Source of the DNA: Peptostreptococcaceae bacterium
GTDB taxonomy: Bacteria > Bacillota > Clostridia > Peptostreptococcales > Peptostreptococcaceae
NCBI GenBank assembly: GCA_902363255.1
Contig: CABIZO010000003.1
Coordinates: forward strand, 186,001 to 250,000
Reading direction: 5' to 3'
DNA length: 64,000 nucleotides
In this document: positions 19,017-27,919 of the stretch, piece after piece
Layout of the letters: each line of letters begins with the position of its first letter
Numbering within the stretch: position 1 is the stretch's first letter
The notes under the pieces: model-generated
The model's input: only the letters and a program-made list of their open reading frames with translations
Told to the model about the DNA's origin: nothing
The model's database searches: none
Translations under genes and position numbers: made by a program

Positions 19017-19133
19017 ACAGTTATTTCCCCAATAACTGATTACTCCCCAAATAAAATATATTCCCTAATAAACCCCTTTTTATAATATATTTTAGAATCC
19101 TTACTTGATCGGTTAAAGTAAGGATTTTTTTAT
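19017..19133 (+). ncRNA. Candidate C-rich regulatory small RNA
   Basis: About 115 bases between a clear promoter and a strong plus-strand terminator, without a plausible reading frame. The 5' end folds into a perfect 8-bp hairpin (CAGTTATT at 19018, AATAACTG ending 19038) whose loop is TCCCC. Three more C-rich stretches follow in an otherwise A/U-rich single strand: CTCCCC at 19043-19048, TTCCC at 19061-19065 and CCCC at 19073-19076. The terminator is an 11-bp stem (19096-19106 with 19116-19126) followed by TTTTTT. Exposed UCCC/CCCC motifs that pair with G-rich Shine-Dalgarno sequences are typical of Firmicutes small RNAs such as RsaE/RoxS; membership of a known family is not claimed. Confidence 0.6.
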
Positions 19134-19150
19134 TTTCAATTTTCCCATAT

Positions 19151-19182
19151 AAAAAGACATCTTCAATCATAGATGTCTTTTT
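19151..19182 (-). terminator. Intrinsic terminator of gap
   Basis: AAAAAGACATCT/AGATGTCTTTTT perfect 12-bp stem with an 8-base loop; usable on both strands. Confidence 0.85.
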
Positions 19183-19198
19183 ATAATATATGTTAATT

Positions 19199-20233
19199 TT
19201 AAGCATTCACTTCTAAAACTTTCATTTTTTTAGCTACAAAGTCTACTAAATCTACTATACGTGAAGAATAACCCCATTCATTATCATACCATGAAACAAC
19301 TTTAAACATTCGATTTCCCATTGCCATCGTTGATAATCCATCTATTATTGATGAACGACTATCCCCTCTGTAGTCTATTGAAACTAATGGTTCTTCACTG
19401 TAACCCAAAATTCCCTTCATTTCACCTTCTGATGCTTTTTTTAATGCTTCATTTACTTCTTTTACATTAGCATCTTTCTTTAATATGCAAACTAAATCAA
19501 CAAGTGAAACAGTAGGTGTTGGTACTCTTACAGCAAATCCATTTAATTTTCCTTCTAATTGTGGTAAAACTTTGGCAACTGCTTTTGCAGCTCCTGTTGT
19601 AGTAGGTATCATTGATTCTCCTGCAGCTCTTGCTCTTCTTAAATCCTTGTGTGTTTTGTCTAATATTCTTTGGTCATTTGTATAGGCATGTATAGTAGTC
19701 ATTAGTCCTTCTTCTATTCCAAACTCTTTATCTAATACTTTCGCAAATGGTGCTAAACAGTTTGTTGTACAAGAAGCATTAGATATTATGTTATGAATAT
19801 TTTCATCATACTCTTTTTCATTTACACCCATAACAATAGTCTTATCTTCATTTTTACCAGGAGCAGTTATTATAACTTTTTTTGCTCCATTTTCTATATG
19901 TTTTATACAATCTTCTCTTTTTATAAACTTACCTGTAGACTCTATCACTAAATCTACCTCTAATTCACTCCATGGAATTTGACTTGGATCACCATATCTA
20001 ATTATTTTTATTTCATGGTTATTTATAATCATTGTTTCTTCATCTTTAACTTTTACATCACCTTTGAATATTCCATAACATGAATCATATTTAAATAAAT
20101 GAGCTAGAGTAGCTGCTTCTGCCCTTGCATTTATAGCAACTATTTCAAAACTTTCCCTTGGCATTTCCTCTACTATCCTAAGCACATTTCTTCCTATTCT
20201 TCCAAAACCATTAATTGCTACTTTTATTTTCAA
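19199..20233 (-). CDS. gap: Glyceraldehyde-3-phosphate dehydrogenase
   Basis: A 344-residue GAPDH oxidising glyceraldehyde-3-phosphate to 1,3-bisphosphoglycerate with NAD+. The NAD-binding INGFGRIGR opens the protein, the catalytic cysteine is in SNASCTTNCLAP (about residue 150), and WYDNEWGYS closes it. I place the start at TTG 20233, seven bases after GGGAGGA; the upstream GTG at 20248 overlaps that ribosome binding site. It stands alone rather than in a glycolytic cggR-gap-pgk-tpi operon, and the upstream region carries two strong palindromes. Confidence 0.95.
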   Translation of the reverse strand: MKIKVAINGFGRIGRNVLRIVEEMPRESFEIVAINARAEAATLAHLFKYDSCYGIFKGDVKVKDEETMIINNHEIKIIRYGDPSQIPWSELEVDLVIESTGKFIKREDCIKHIENGAKKVIITAPGKNEDKTIVMGVNEKEYDENIHNIISNASCTTNCLAPFAKVLDKEFGIEEGLMTTIHAYTNDQRILDKTHKDLRRARAAGESMIPTTTGAAKAVAKVLPQLEGKLNGFAVRVPTPTVSLVDLVCILKKDANVKEVNEALKKASEGEMKGILGYSEEPLVSIDYRGDSRSSIIDGLSTMAMGNRMFKVVSWYDNEWGYSSRIVDLVDFVAKKMKVLEVNA

Positions 20234-20303
20234 GCGTATTCCTCCCACATATCATTATAATTATTTAGAGTACACTATATATTTATTTTGCTATCTTTTT
20301 CCT

Positions 20304-20332
20304 TTTATAAAATAAGGGAGATATAAAACCAA
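20304..20332 (-). promoter_or_regulatory. Predicted promoter of gap
   Basis: Minus strand: -35 TTGGTT (20332-20327), 17-bp spacer, -10 TATAAA (20309-20304), leaving a leader of about 64 bases. Confidence 0.45.
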
Positions 20333-20400
20333 CTACAATATAATGTATATTATATGTGTTTTTTTGATAAATAGTTTATTTAGTGTGTTATATTTATATC

Positions 20401-20433
20401 ATATAGTGTACACTATATAAATAGTGTACACTA
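20401..20433. promoter_or_regulatory. Tandem palindromic operator candidates
   Basis: Two copies of AGTGTACACT, 18 bp centre to centre. The first is an 18-bp perfect palindrome (20401-20418), the second a 12-bp palindrome (20422-20433). A degenerate copy, AGAGTACACTAT, lies in the gap leader at 20267-20278. The spacing suggests two dimers on nearly the same DNA face. They lie between gap and the divergent gene at 20567, so either could be the target. Confidence 0.5.
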
Positions 20434-20566
20434 CTTTATTTATATTTTCAATACATATTTAATTATTTGTATATAATAAATATTATAAAAGATCATTCTT
20501 TTTGAGATTCATAGTTTTTTGTATTAAATCATATACTTTTTTAAGAATATAATAGGAGTGATGAAT

Positions 20567-21175
20567 ATGAAAATAACCCAAAATCAATATATAAACAAGC
20601 CTAAATCACCTAAAAATATAAATCATCCAAATATACCTTCTCAACTTAGTTATTCTTGCGATATTTCCAATGGATATATTCAGAGTAAAAATTTATCATT
20701 ATATAATGGAGTCAGTGAAGAAATGGATTGTGGCGGGAATAGCACCTTTGAATACGCTTATTTTTTATTATCCAATCCTAATAAGTCAAATGTAAATATT
20801 TATGTTAAAAATTCCATAATTACTAATTTATCTTCAAGCCCTATTATATCTAAAGTATATTACTGCGTTGAAGATGTGATTGGAAATTTAGAAAGTTCAA
20901 ATAATACTACTATAACAAATTCAAATTCCAGCGGAAGTATGCCCATGGGTAAAATATTCTTTGGTAATGATATAGAAAAAGTTTTTGGTATTTATGGTCA
21001 AAATTTAATTATTCCTCCTTATGATATGTATGTTTCCAATGAAAATGGTGGTATAGTTATTTCTCCAGGCTTCAGTTATCTTTTTGAAATTGCTCCAGTT
21101 AACGAAGAAATAACTTCAAACTTTACCATGTCATTTTCATGGTGGGAAGAACCCTTATCCTCTTTCTTGGGCTAA
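20567..21175 (+). CDS. Protein of unknown function, Asn/Ser-rich beta protein
   Basis: A 202-residue protein with no signal peptide and no membrane segment. The first about 30 residues are Pro/Asn/Lys-rich and probably flexible; the rest looks beta-sheet-rich with many Asn/Ser and an aromatic end (FSWWEEP). It resembles short clostridial/bacillary families of unknown function in length and in its SNPNKSNVNIYV segment; I do not assign one. GTG 20558 and ATG 20561 overlap or crowd the GGAG at 20555; ATG 20567 has 8-base spacing and is chosen. It may be controlled with gap through the shared upstream palindromes. Confidence 0.6.
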   Translation: MKITQNQYINKPKSPKNINHPNIPSQLSYSCDISNGYIQSKNLSLYNGVSEEMDCGGNSTFEYAYFLLSNPNKSNVNIYVKNSIITNLSSSPIISKVYYCVEDVIGNLESSNNTTITNSNSSGSMPMGKIFFGNDIEKVFGIYGQNLIIPPYDMYVSNENGGIVISPGFSYLFEIAPVNEEITSNFTMSFSWWEEPLSSFLG

Positions 21176-21207
21176 AAAGTTTTGTAATTATATTATTTAT
21201 AAAATAA

Positions 21208-21254
21208 AAAAAATCCTTTCTCTACAATAATTATATTGTAAAGAAAGGATTTTT
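21208..21254. terminator. Bidirectional intrinsic terminator
   Basis: AAATCCTTTCT(C)TACAATA pairs with TATTGTA(A)AGAAAGGATTT. T-rich on the plus strand, and A-rich before the stem so that it also serves the convergent minus-strand operon. Confidence 0.8.
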
Positions 21255-21256
21255 AA

Positions 21257-21646
21257 TTATAGGTTGTATTTTACTTTAGAAAAATCAAATAATTCATCTA
21301 TTTCAGCGTTTAGAATATATTTTATGTATTCCTCTTTTGAGTTAGTCTTATTTTTACCTTTATAAATAATTCTCAAACTATCACTATTATCCATATTGAA
21401 AATATTGAAGGCTAATTCCCCACTTTCTTTGTAGAACAAATTCTTTTTATCGTAATCACAGTCAAAAACAGATTTTATTCCATCTACAGGGCATGTATTA
21501 TTTTCAGCTATGCATACAATTTTATCTTCTTTGGGCTTTATCTTCATTTTACTTATTATTGCTTCACAAGCTTTCATTCCAATAGCCAAACCTGGACATT
21601 CATGGCCATGAAATTTAACAGCCTCTTTCCATAATAAATTATCCAC
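21257..21646 (-). CDS. FmdE-like domain protein
   Basis: A 129-residue protein with the FmdE family hallmark at the N-terminus, KFHGHECPGLAIGMKACE, and a second conserved Cys segment NNTCPVDGIKSVFDCD at about residue 50. FmdE was named from the formylmethanofuran dehydrogenase cluster; its bacterial relatives bind metal through the His/Cys residues and have no agreed function. The start is a GTG at 21646 after GGAGGAA. It follows the HisD-like gene by 15 bases, so it is surely in its operon, which suggests a redox or metal role linked to that enzyme. Confidence 0.75.
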   Translation of the reverse strand: MDNLLWKEAVKFHGHECPGLAIGMKACEAIISKMKIKPKEDKIVCIAENNTCPVDGIKSVFDCDYDKKNLFYKESGELAFNIFNMDNSDSLRIIYKGKNKTNSKEEYIKYILNAEIDELFDFSKVKYNL

Positions 21647-21661
21647 ACTTCCTCCTAATAT

Positions 21662-22924
21662 TTATTTAATTCTTGCCTTAGCTGCATTGGCATGAGCATA
21701 TAATCCTTCATCTACAGCCAAATCATGAGCTACTGGTGCTAGTAAGTCTACTGCTCTTTGACTTAGTCTTTGAGTAGTACATGTTTTTATAAATGTTCCA
21801 ACCCAAACTCCACCTGTATATCTAGATGCTCTAAGAGTTGGTAAGGTATGGTTTGTTCCTGACACATAATCGCCGAAAACTTCTGCTGATAATCCTCCTA
21901 CGAATAAAGATCCATAATTTATTAATTTATCAATTATTTCTTCTTCATTTTTTAAACTTAATTCTAAATGTTCTGGTGCATATTTATTGCTAAGTTTCAC
22001 TGCTTCATCTAATGTATCAACATATATTATTTCACCGTTATTTTTCCATGAAGATGATGCAATTTCCTTTGTTGGAAGATCTTTTAAAATCTCATCAACT
22101 TTTTTAGAAACCTCTTCTCCTAAATTTTTGTCCGTAGTAATTAAAATTCCTCTAGCATTATAATCATGTTCGCATTGAGCTAAAACATCAGCTGCAATAA
22201 AATCAGGATTTGCAGTTTCGTCTGCAATAATTAAAACTTCACTAGGACCTGCCACAAAATCTATACCTACGCTTCCATAACATTGTCTTTTAGCTTCTGT
22301 TACATATTTATTACCAGGTCCCACTATAATATCTACAGGTTTTATACTTTCAGTTCCATAAGTAAAAGCACCAATTGCCTGTACTCCACCTACAGCATAG
22401 ATTTCATCAGCTCCTGCTATATCCATAGCAACTAAAGTTTTTGGATTTATATCTCCACTATTTTTCATAGTTGGAGAGCAAGCACAAACTCTTCTTACAC
22501 CTGCAACCTTAGCTGGAATAATTAACATTAATGCAGTAGAAAAAAGTGGATATCCACCACCTGGCACATATGCTAAAGCGGACTCTATAGGTATATGTTT
22601 TTGCCCAAGTGTTACACCAGGATATATTTCTTTTTCAAAATTATTATTAAAACTTTCTTTTTGAGCTTTTGCGAATTCTTCAATATTTTTTGCTGCAACT
22701 TTAATATCTTCAATAAATTTTATATCTACTTGTTTATATGCCTTTACTATTTCATCTCTAGTAACCCTATAATTATCTCTAGGATTTTTATCAAATAACA
22801 AATTATATTTTTTTACACCAATATCTTTATTAAGTCTTATCTCATTTAATATTTCTCTTACTTGAACTTTTACTGTTTTTTCAGTTTCTATATTTTGAAA
22901 CTGAGATTTTTTTAAAATTTCCAT
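21662..22924 (-). CDS. Histidinol dehydrogenase-family enzyme (substrate uncertain)
   Basis: A 420-residue HisD-superfamily NAD-dependent zinc dehydrogenase. Diagnostic segments are GGYPLFSTALM, AVGGVQAIGAFTYGT, VGPGNKYVTEAKR, AGPSEVLIIADE, CEHDYNARG and APEHLELS. The C-terminal part reads RYTGGVWVGTFIKTCTTQR rather than the usual HisD ending, closer to what I recall of the sulfopropanediol dehydrogenase (HpsN) branch. No other histidine genes are in the window, and it pairs with an FmdE-like gene, so histidine biosynthesis is doubtful. ATG 22924 with GGGAGGA is chosen; 12 in-frame upstream codons cover that ribosome binding site. Confidence 0.75.
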   Translation of the reverse strand: MEILKKSQFQNIETEKTVKVQVREILNEIRLNKDIGVKKYNLLFDKNPRDNYRVTRDEIVKAYKQVDIKFIEDIKVAAKNIEEFAKAQKESFNNNFEKEIYPGVTLGQKHIPIESALAYVPGGGYPLFSTALMLIIPAKVAGVRRVCACSPTMKNSGDINPKTLVAMDIAGADEIYAVGGVQAIGAFTYGTESIKPVDIIVGPGNKYVTEAKRQCYGSVGIDFVAGPSEVLIIADETANPDFIAADVLAQCEHDYNARGILITTDKNLGEEVSKKVDEILKDLPTKEIASSSWKNNGEIIYVDTLDEAVKLSNKYAPEHLELSLKNEEEIIDKLINYGSLFVGGLSAEVFGDYVSGTNHTLPTLRASRYTGGVWVGTFIKTCTTQRLSQRAVDLLAPVAHDLAVDEGLYAHANAAKARIK

Positions 22925-22991
22925 ATGTATTCCTCCCATGATAACTATACAATAAATCAAATATTCCCCTGATTAGTTCTATATAAAAATA

Positions 22992-23020
22992 ATCCTATAT
23001 ATTTCTATATTGGATGTCAA
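22992..23020 (-). promoter_or_regulatory. Predicted promoter of HisD-like/FmdE-like operon
   Basis: Minus strand: -35 TTGACA (23020-23015), 17-bp spacer, -10 TAGGAT (22997-22992). Together with the terminator at 23088 it separates this pair from the leucine operon. Confidence 0.6.
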
Positions 23021-23087
23021 CAATAATAAAATTAATTTAACCTTAATATTTTATAAATAATTAATACTAAATTATTATATATAAATA

Positions 23088-23132
23088 AACACCTCTATAC
23101 TTTTAGATTTTACAAGTACAAAGGTGTTTTAA
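23088..23132 (-). terminator. Terminator of leucine operon
   Basis: AAACACCT...TATACTT pairs with AAGTACA..AGGTGTTT, with small mismatches; the T tract on the minus strand is short. Confidence 0.6.
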
Positions 23133-23147
23133 ATCTAATAAATTATA

Positions 23148-24221
23148 TTATTTAATTTCTTGAACTATTAAATCTCCCATCTCCTTAGTTCCTATAACCT
23201 TTCCTTTTCCATTGTATATATCAATTGTTCTGTATCCTTTATCTAATGCTTTAGTTACTGCATCTTCTATTTCTTTTGCTTCTGTTTCTAATGAGAAAGA
23301 GTATCTAAGAATCATAGCTACTGATAATATTGTGGCTATTGGGTTTACTATGTTTTTTCCTGCAATATCTGGAGCACTTCCATGAATTGGTTCATACAAT
23401 CCAAATTTATCATCCCTCAATGAGGCGGATGGAAGCATTCCTATGGAGCCTGTTATCATTGAAGCTTCATCTGAAATAATATCTCCAAAAATATTATTAG
23501 TTACTATTGTATCAAATTGACTAGGATCTTTTATTAATTGCATAGCCGCATTGTCTACATACATAAAGTTAAGCTCAACATCTTTATATTCTTCACTTAA
23601 TTCCTTCATCACTTTTCTCCAAAGTTTAGAACTATCAAGAACATTTGCTTTATCTACACAAGTTAATTTTTTATTTCTAATTCTTGCAGTCTCATAAGCT
23701 TTCTTACCTATTCTTCTAATTTCATTTTCATCATACTTTTCCACATCATAAGCAACTTCAACATTATCTATTACTTCTGTTTTTCTCTCTCCAAAATAAA
23801 TTCCGCCAGTAAGCTCTCTAACTACTACAAAGTCCACACCCTTTTCTACTATATCACTTCTTAGAGGAGATGTTTCTTTTATACTTTCATGCATAGTTGC
23901 AGGTCTTAAGTTCACAAATAAGTTAAGTCCTAATCTTAAGGCTAAAAGTCCTTTTTCTGGTCTTATAGAAGGTTCCATATTGTCCCAAGCAGGTCCTCCT
24001 ACAGCTCCAAGTAATACTGCATCACTTTTTTTACATTCATCTAAAGTTTCTTTTGGAAGTGGAGCGCCTGTTTTATCTATAGCTACTCCTCCACCTAATA
24101 TTTCAGTAAGTTTAAAATTATGTTTATATTTTTCACCTATTTTATTTAAAACTTTTATTCCTTCATTTATAATTTCTGGTCCTACACCATCACCTTTTAT
24201 AACTGCTATTTTATAGTCCAT
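23148..24221 (-). CDS. leuB: 3-isopropylmalate dehydrogenase
   Basis: A 357-residue NAD-dependent decarboxylating dehydrogenase (third step of leucine synthesis). Seen: IKGDGVGPEI at the start, the substrate-binding RPEKGLLALR and VVRELTGGIYFGE, and VTNNIFGDIISDEASM with the catalytic/metal Asp residues, then GSAPDIAGKNIVNP. GGGGGAAAA precedes the ATG. It is last in leuA-leuC-leuD-leuB. It is intact although both upstream isomerase genes carry frameshifts. Confidence 0.95.
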   Translation of the reverse strand: MDYKIAVIKGDGVGPEIINEGIKVLNKIGEKYKHNFKLTEILGGGVAIDKTGAPLPKETLDECKKSDAVLLGAVGGPAWDNMEPSIRPEKGLLALRLGLNLFVNLRPATMHESIKETSPLRSDIVEKGVDFVVVRELTGGIYFGERKTEVIDNVEVAYDVEKYDENEIRRIGKKAYETARIRNKKLTCVDKANVLDSSKLWRKVMKELSEEYKDVELNFMYVDNAAMQLIKDPSQFDTIVTNNIFGDIISDEASMITGSIGMLPSASLRDDKFGLYEPIHGSAPDIAGKNIVNPIATILSVAMILRYSFSLETEAKEIEDAVTKALDKGYRTIDIYNGKGKVIGTKEMGDLIVQEIK

Positions 24222-24273
24222 TATGTTTTCCCCCGATTTTTATATCTATTTAAATTACCTTTTCATAATATTA

Positions 24274-24767
24274 TTAATTACATCCTATTTTTTCAATAGA
24301 CTTAATTAAACCACCATCTGAAATGATTTTTTGCATAAATTCTGGAAAAGGTTCTGCTTTATACTCTTCATTTTTGCTTATATTCTTTATAATTCCACTA
24401 TTAAAATCTATTTCTAACTTATCTCCTTCTTCTATCTTGCTTGCTGCTTCTTCACATTCTAAAATAGGAAGTCCTATATTTATGGCATTTCTAAAAAAAT
24501 CCTTGCAAATGTAGATGCTATAACACAAGATATTCCAATTTCTTTTATAGCTATAGGAGCATGTTCTCTCGAAGAGCCGCACCCAAAGTTTTTATTTGCA
24601 ACAATTATATCCCCCTCTTTTACTTTTTTAGCAAAATCTTCATCTATATCTTCCATACAATGAGATGCTAACTCTTTCATATCAGGTGTATTCAAGTATC
24701 TTGCCGGTATTATTACATCTGTATCTATATTATCTCCATACTTAAAAACTCTTCCATTTGCTAACAT
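24274..24767 (-). pseudogene. leuD: 3-isopropylmalate dehydratase small subunit, frameshifted
   Basis: Two overlapping frames together make one complete LeuD (about 164 residues). Frame one starts at ATG 24767 after GGGAGGA and gives GDNIDTDVIIPARYL, NFGCGSSREHAPIA and ASTFARIF; the continuation RNAINIGLPILECEEA to the stop at 24274 is in another frame. The break is at a run of seven A (24491-24497; seven T in the mRNA sense), where eight are needed to read ARIFFRNAI. Frame one alone ends at 24480. Either the gene is inactive, the base was lost in sequencing, or slippage on the homopolymer restores some full-length protein. It overlaps the leuC stop by 7 bases. Confidence 0.85.
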
Positions 24768-26064
24768 ATTACTTCCTCCCTTATTTTTTCACATACTTCC
24801 TGTGGTGATGATATCTTCCCTGTTATGGCAGATGCTGCAGCCACTGCTGGACTTGCTAAATAAACTTCTGAATCTATATGACCCATTCGTCCAACAAAAT
24901 TTCTATTTGTAGTTGATACAGCTCTTTCTCCCTCTGCTAATATTCCCGTATGACCTCCAAGACATGGCCCACATGTTGGAGTTGATATGGCTGCTCCTGC
25001 TTTTACAAGATCCGCTATATATCCTTTTTCTATAGCTTCTAAGTAAATACTTTGAGTTCCTGGGAACACTATACATCTCACATCTTTCGCTACTTTTTTA
25101 CCTTTCATAACCTCTGCAGCTATTTTTAAATCATTTGTTCTACCATTCGTACAAGAACCTATTACTACTTGATCTATTTTTATATCTCCTGTAATTTCAT
25201 CTGTAGTTTTTGTGTTTTCTGGCAAGTGCGGAAAAGCTACAGTTGGTTTTAATTCACTCAAGTCTATTTCTATGACTTCATCATATACAGCATCTTCGTC
25301 TGCATTGTAAACCTTTGGAGCCTTGTTTATTGTTTCGCATAGATGAGTTTTTATATATTCTTCAGTGATATTATCAACCGGGAATATTCCATTTTTTGCC
25401 CCAGCTTCTATTGCCATATTACAAATAGTAAATCTATCGTCCATAGTCAAATGTTTTACACCATCTCCCACAAATTCCATAGACATGTATCTTGCTCCAT
25501 CTACGCCTATTTTTCCTATAATGTGTAAGATAATATCCTTTCCACTTATCCATTGAGCTGGCTTATTCTTTAATATGAATTTAATAGCACCAGGCACTTT
25601 AAACCAAGCTTTCCCTGTAGCCATACCAGCAGCCATATCTGTGGAACCTATTCCTGTAGAAAATGCTCCAAGAGCTCCATAAGTACAAGTATGAGAATCA
25701 GCTCCTATGATCACATCACCTGCAGTTACTAATCCTTTTTCAGGAAGTAAACAATGCTCAATACCCATATCTCCTACATCAAAATAATTTTTTATATTTT
25801 TATAGTTAGCAAAATTCCTTGCAACTTTACATTGATGTGCACTTTTTATATCCTTATTCGGAGTAAAATGATCAAGTACTATGGCTACTTTACTGTTATC
25901 AAATACTTTATTTATATTCAACTTTTCAAACTCCCTTATGGCAACAGGAGTGCTATATCATTACCAAGAACTAAGTCTAAGTTAGCTTCAATTAATTGTC
26001 CTTTTTTAACTTCTTTTAAATTAGCATGAGCCGCTAATATTCTTTGTGTCATTGTCATTCCCAT
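24761..26064 (-). pseudogene. leuC: 3-isopropylmalate dehydratase large subunit, frameshifted near N-terminus
   Basis: Most of LeuC is open from 25921 to 24761 (HTCTYGALGAFSTGIGSTDMA, GSCTNGR, PGTQSIYLEA, PTCGPCLGGH; the three cluster cysteines are present). The true N-terminus lies upstream in another frame: ATG 26064 after AGGGGGA gives MGMTMTQRILAAHA and LVLGNDIA, then stops at codon 43. Adding one base at about 25950 would read GNDIATPVAIREFEK and join both parts into about 434 residues. The internal TTG at 25921 has a possible AAGGGAG site, so a truncated protein lacking the first about 48 residues could be made by reinitiation. Confidence 0.85.
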
Positions 26065-26077
26065 ATTTTTAATCCCC

Positions 26078-27787
26078 CTATATTATCATCTTCATATAGC
26101 TTTTATTTATAGCATTCATTAATGCATTTATTGCTGCAGTATTTATATTTTCTGAAATTCCCACACCAAAGTATGGTTCCCCATCTTCTTCTATCTCCAC
26201 ATAAGCTACACCTTGCGCATGTGAACCATCACTTAAGGCATGCTCATGATAATTTTTAAATTTGTAGTTCTTTAATTCTTTTTGTTTTAAAGCATTGTTA
26301 AAGGCATCTATTGGACCATTTCCTTCACCTTTAATAACATAATCCTCACCTTCAAAGTTGATTATAGCCTCAAGCTCTAAGATATTATTTTCTGCACAGT
26401 TTTTAATATCATAGACATCTGAATTTACTGAATTAATTCTGTATTTTTTAAGTCTATATGGTGTAGCAATATCTATATACCACTCCTTGAATAGATCATA
26501 AATTTCCTGTGGTAATAATTCTTTTCCTCTTTTATCTGAAGCTTCTTTAATCACTCGACCAAAATATTTATGCATATTTTTAGGAATATTAAATCCAAAT
26601 TCATTTTCCATAATATATACAGCTCCACCTTTTCCTGATTGAGAATTAATTCGTATAATTTCTGTATATTCTCTTCCTAAATCATGAGGATCTATCGGTA
26701 AGTATGGAACCTCCCATTCATACTCTCCTCTCTTTTCTCTTGACATCATACCTTTTCTTATGGCATCTTGATGTGATCCAGAAAAAGCAGAGAATACTAA
26801 ATCTCCAGCATAAGGATGTCTAACATGAACATCAAGTTTTGTACATTTTTTATAAATATCTGTTATTTTCGAAATATTACTAAAATCAAGTTCAGGATCC
26901 ACACCATTTGAATACATATTCATGGCAACTGTTATTATATCTAAGTTTCCAGTTCTTTCACCATTTCCAAATAAAGTTCCCTCTATTCTATCCGCTCCAG
27001 CTAAAAGCCCTAACTCACAGGCTGCCACAGAAGTTCCTCTATCATTATGTGGATGTAGACTTATAATTACTGACTCTCTATTTTTTACACTTTTACTAAA
27101 CCACTCAATTTGATCAGCATAAAGATTTGGTGTTGTCATTTCCACCGTAGAAGGTAAGTTTATAATCATTTTATTTTCTGGTGTTGGTTGCCAAATATCC
27201 ATAACAGCCTCACAAATTTCTAGTACATAATCCATTTCAGTTCCTGTAAAACTTTCTGGTGAATATTCATATTGAAAATGAGTTTCTGGATATTTTTTTG
27301 CTTCTCTATTAAAAATTTTCGCCCCTTCAACTGCAATGTCTATAATCTCTTCTTTACTTTTATTAAATACTACATCTCTCTGAAGTATTGATGTTGAATT
27401 GTATAAGTGAACAATTGCTTTTTTGCACCCCTTTAAAGCCTCAAAAGTTTTTACTATTAAATGTTCTCTTGACTGTGTTAATACTTGAACAGTAACATCA
27501 TCTGGTATTAAGTCCTCATCTATTAATTTTCTTAAAAAATCATATTCTGTTTGTGAAGCTGAAGGAAATCCTATTTCTATTTCCTTAAATCCAACTTCTA
27601 GTAACATATTAAACATTTCCATTTTTTCAGATACACTCATTGGAATTGGTAGTGATTGATTACCATCTCTTAAATCTACAGAGCACCATATTGGTGCCTT
27701 ACTTATTTCTTTATCTGGCCACTGTCTATTATTAAAATTTCTTGGTTGAAAATTTGGTTTTTTATATTTTTTACAATCAAAGTTCAT
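26078..27787 (-). CDS. leuA: 2-isopropylmalate synthase (long form)
   Basis: A 569-residue enzyme condensing acetyl-CoA with 2-oxoisovalerate, the committed step to leucine. The TIM-barrel metal/substrate motifs are visible (WCSVDLRDGNQSL at about 35, SLHPHNDRGTSVAACELG at about 245), and the C-terminal about 130 residues are the regulatory LeuA dimer domain that binds leucine. The N-terminal KPNFQPRNFNNRQWPD is typical of the longer LeuA class. AAGGGGGAA precedes the ATG. It is first in the operon and lies behind a Leu T-box. Confidence 0.95.
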   Translation of the reverse strand: MNFDCKKYKKPNFQPRNFNNRQWPDKEISKAPIWCSVDLRDGNQSLPIPMSVSEKMEMFNMLLEVGFKEIEIGFPSASQTEYDFLRKLIDEDLIPDDVTVQVLTQSREHLIVKTFEALKGCKKAIVHLYNSTSILQRDVVFNKSKEEIIDIAVEGAKIFNREAKKYPETHFQYEYSPESFTGTEMDYVLEICEAVMDIWQPTPENKMIINLPSTVEMTTPNLYADQIEWFSKSVKNRESVIISLHPHNDRGTSVAACELGLLAGADRIEGTLFGNGERTGNLDIITVAMNMYSNGVDPELDFSNISKITDIYKKCTKLDVHVRHPYAGDLVFSAFSGSHQDAIRKGMMSREKRGEYEWEVPYLPIDPHDLGREYTEIIRINSQSGKGGAVYIMENEFGFNIPKNMHKYFGRVIKEASDKRGKELLPQEIYDLFKEWYIDIATPYRLKKYRINSVNSDVYDIKNCAENNILELEAIINFEGEDYVIKGEGNGPIDAFNNALKQKELKNYKFKNYHEHALSDGSHAQGVAYVEIEEDGEPYFGVGISENINTAAINALMNAINKSYMKMII

Positions 27788-27919
27788 AACAAGTTCCCCC
27801 TTATTTTTTAATAAAATTCCACTACTTTTTAATTAATTTAATATTTTTACTTATGCATAATGTATCCAAGACTAAATTATACTTTTATAAGTTCATCTTC
27901 TTATATATTTCTAGAAATA

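Noticed and set aside
19021..19206. Minus-strand open frame of 61 codons after gap
   Set aside because: It overlaps the gap stop, two terminators and the small RNA candidate, and has no ribosome binding site.
25343..26029. Several plus-strand frames across leuC
   Set aside because: Antisense shadows of the LeuC coding frame. Their composition is non-protein-like and no ribosome binding sites precede them.
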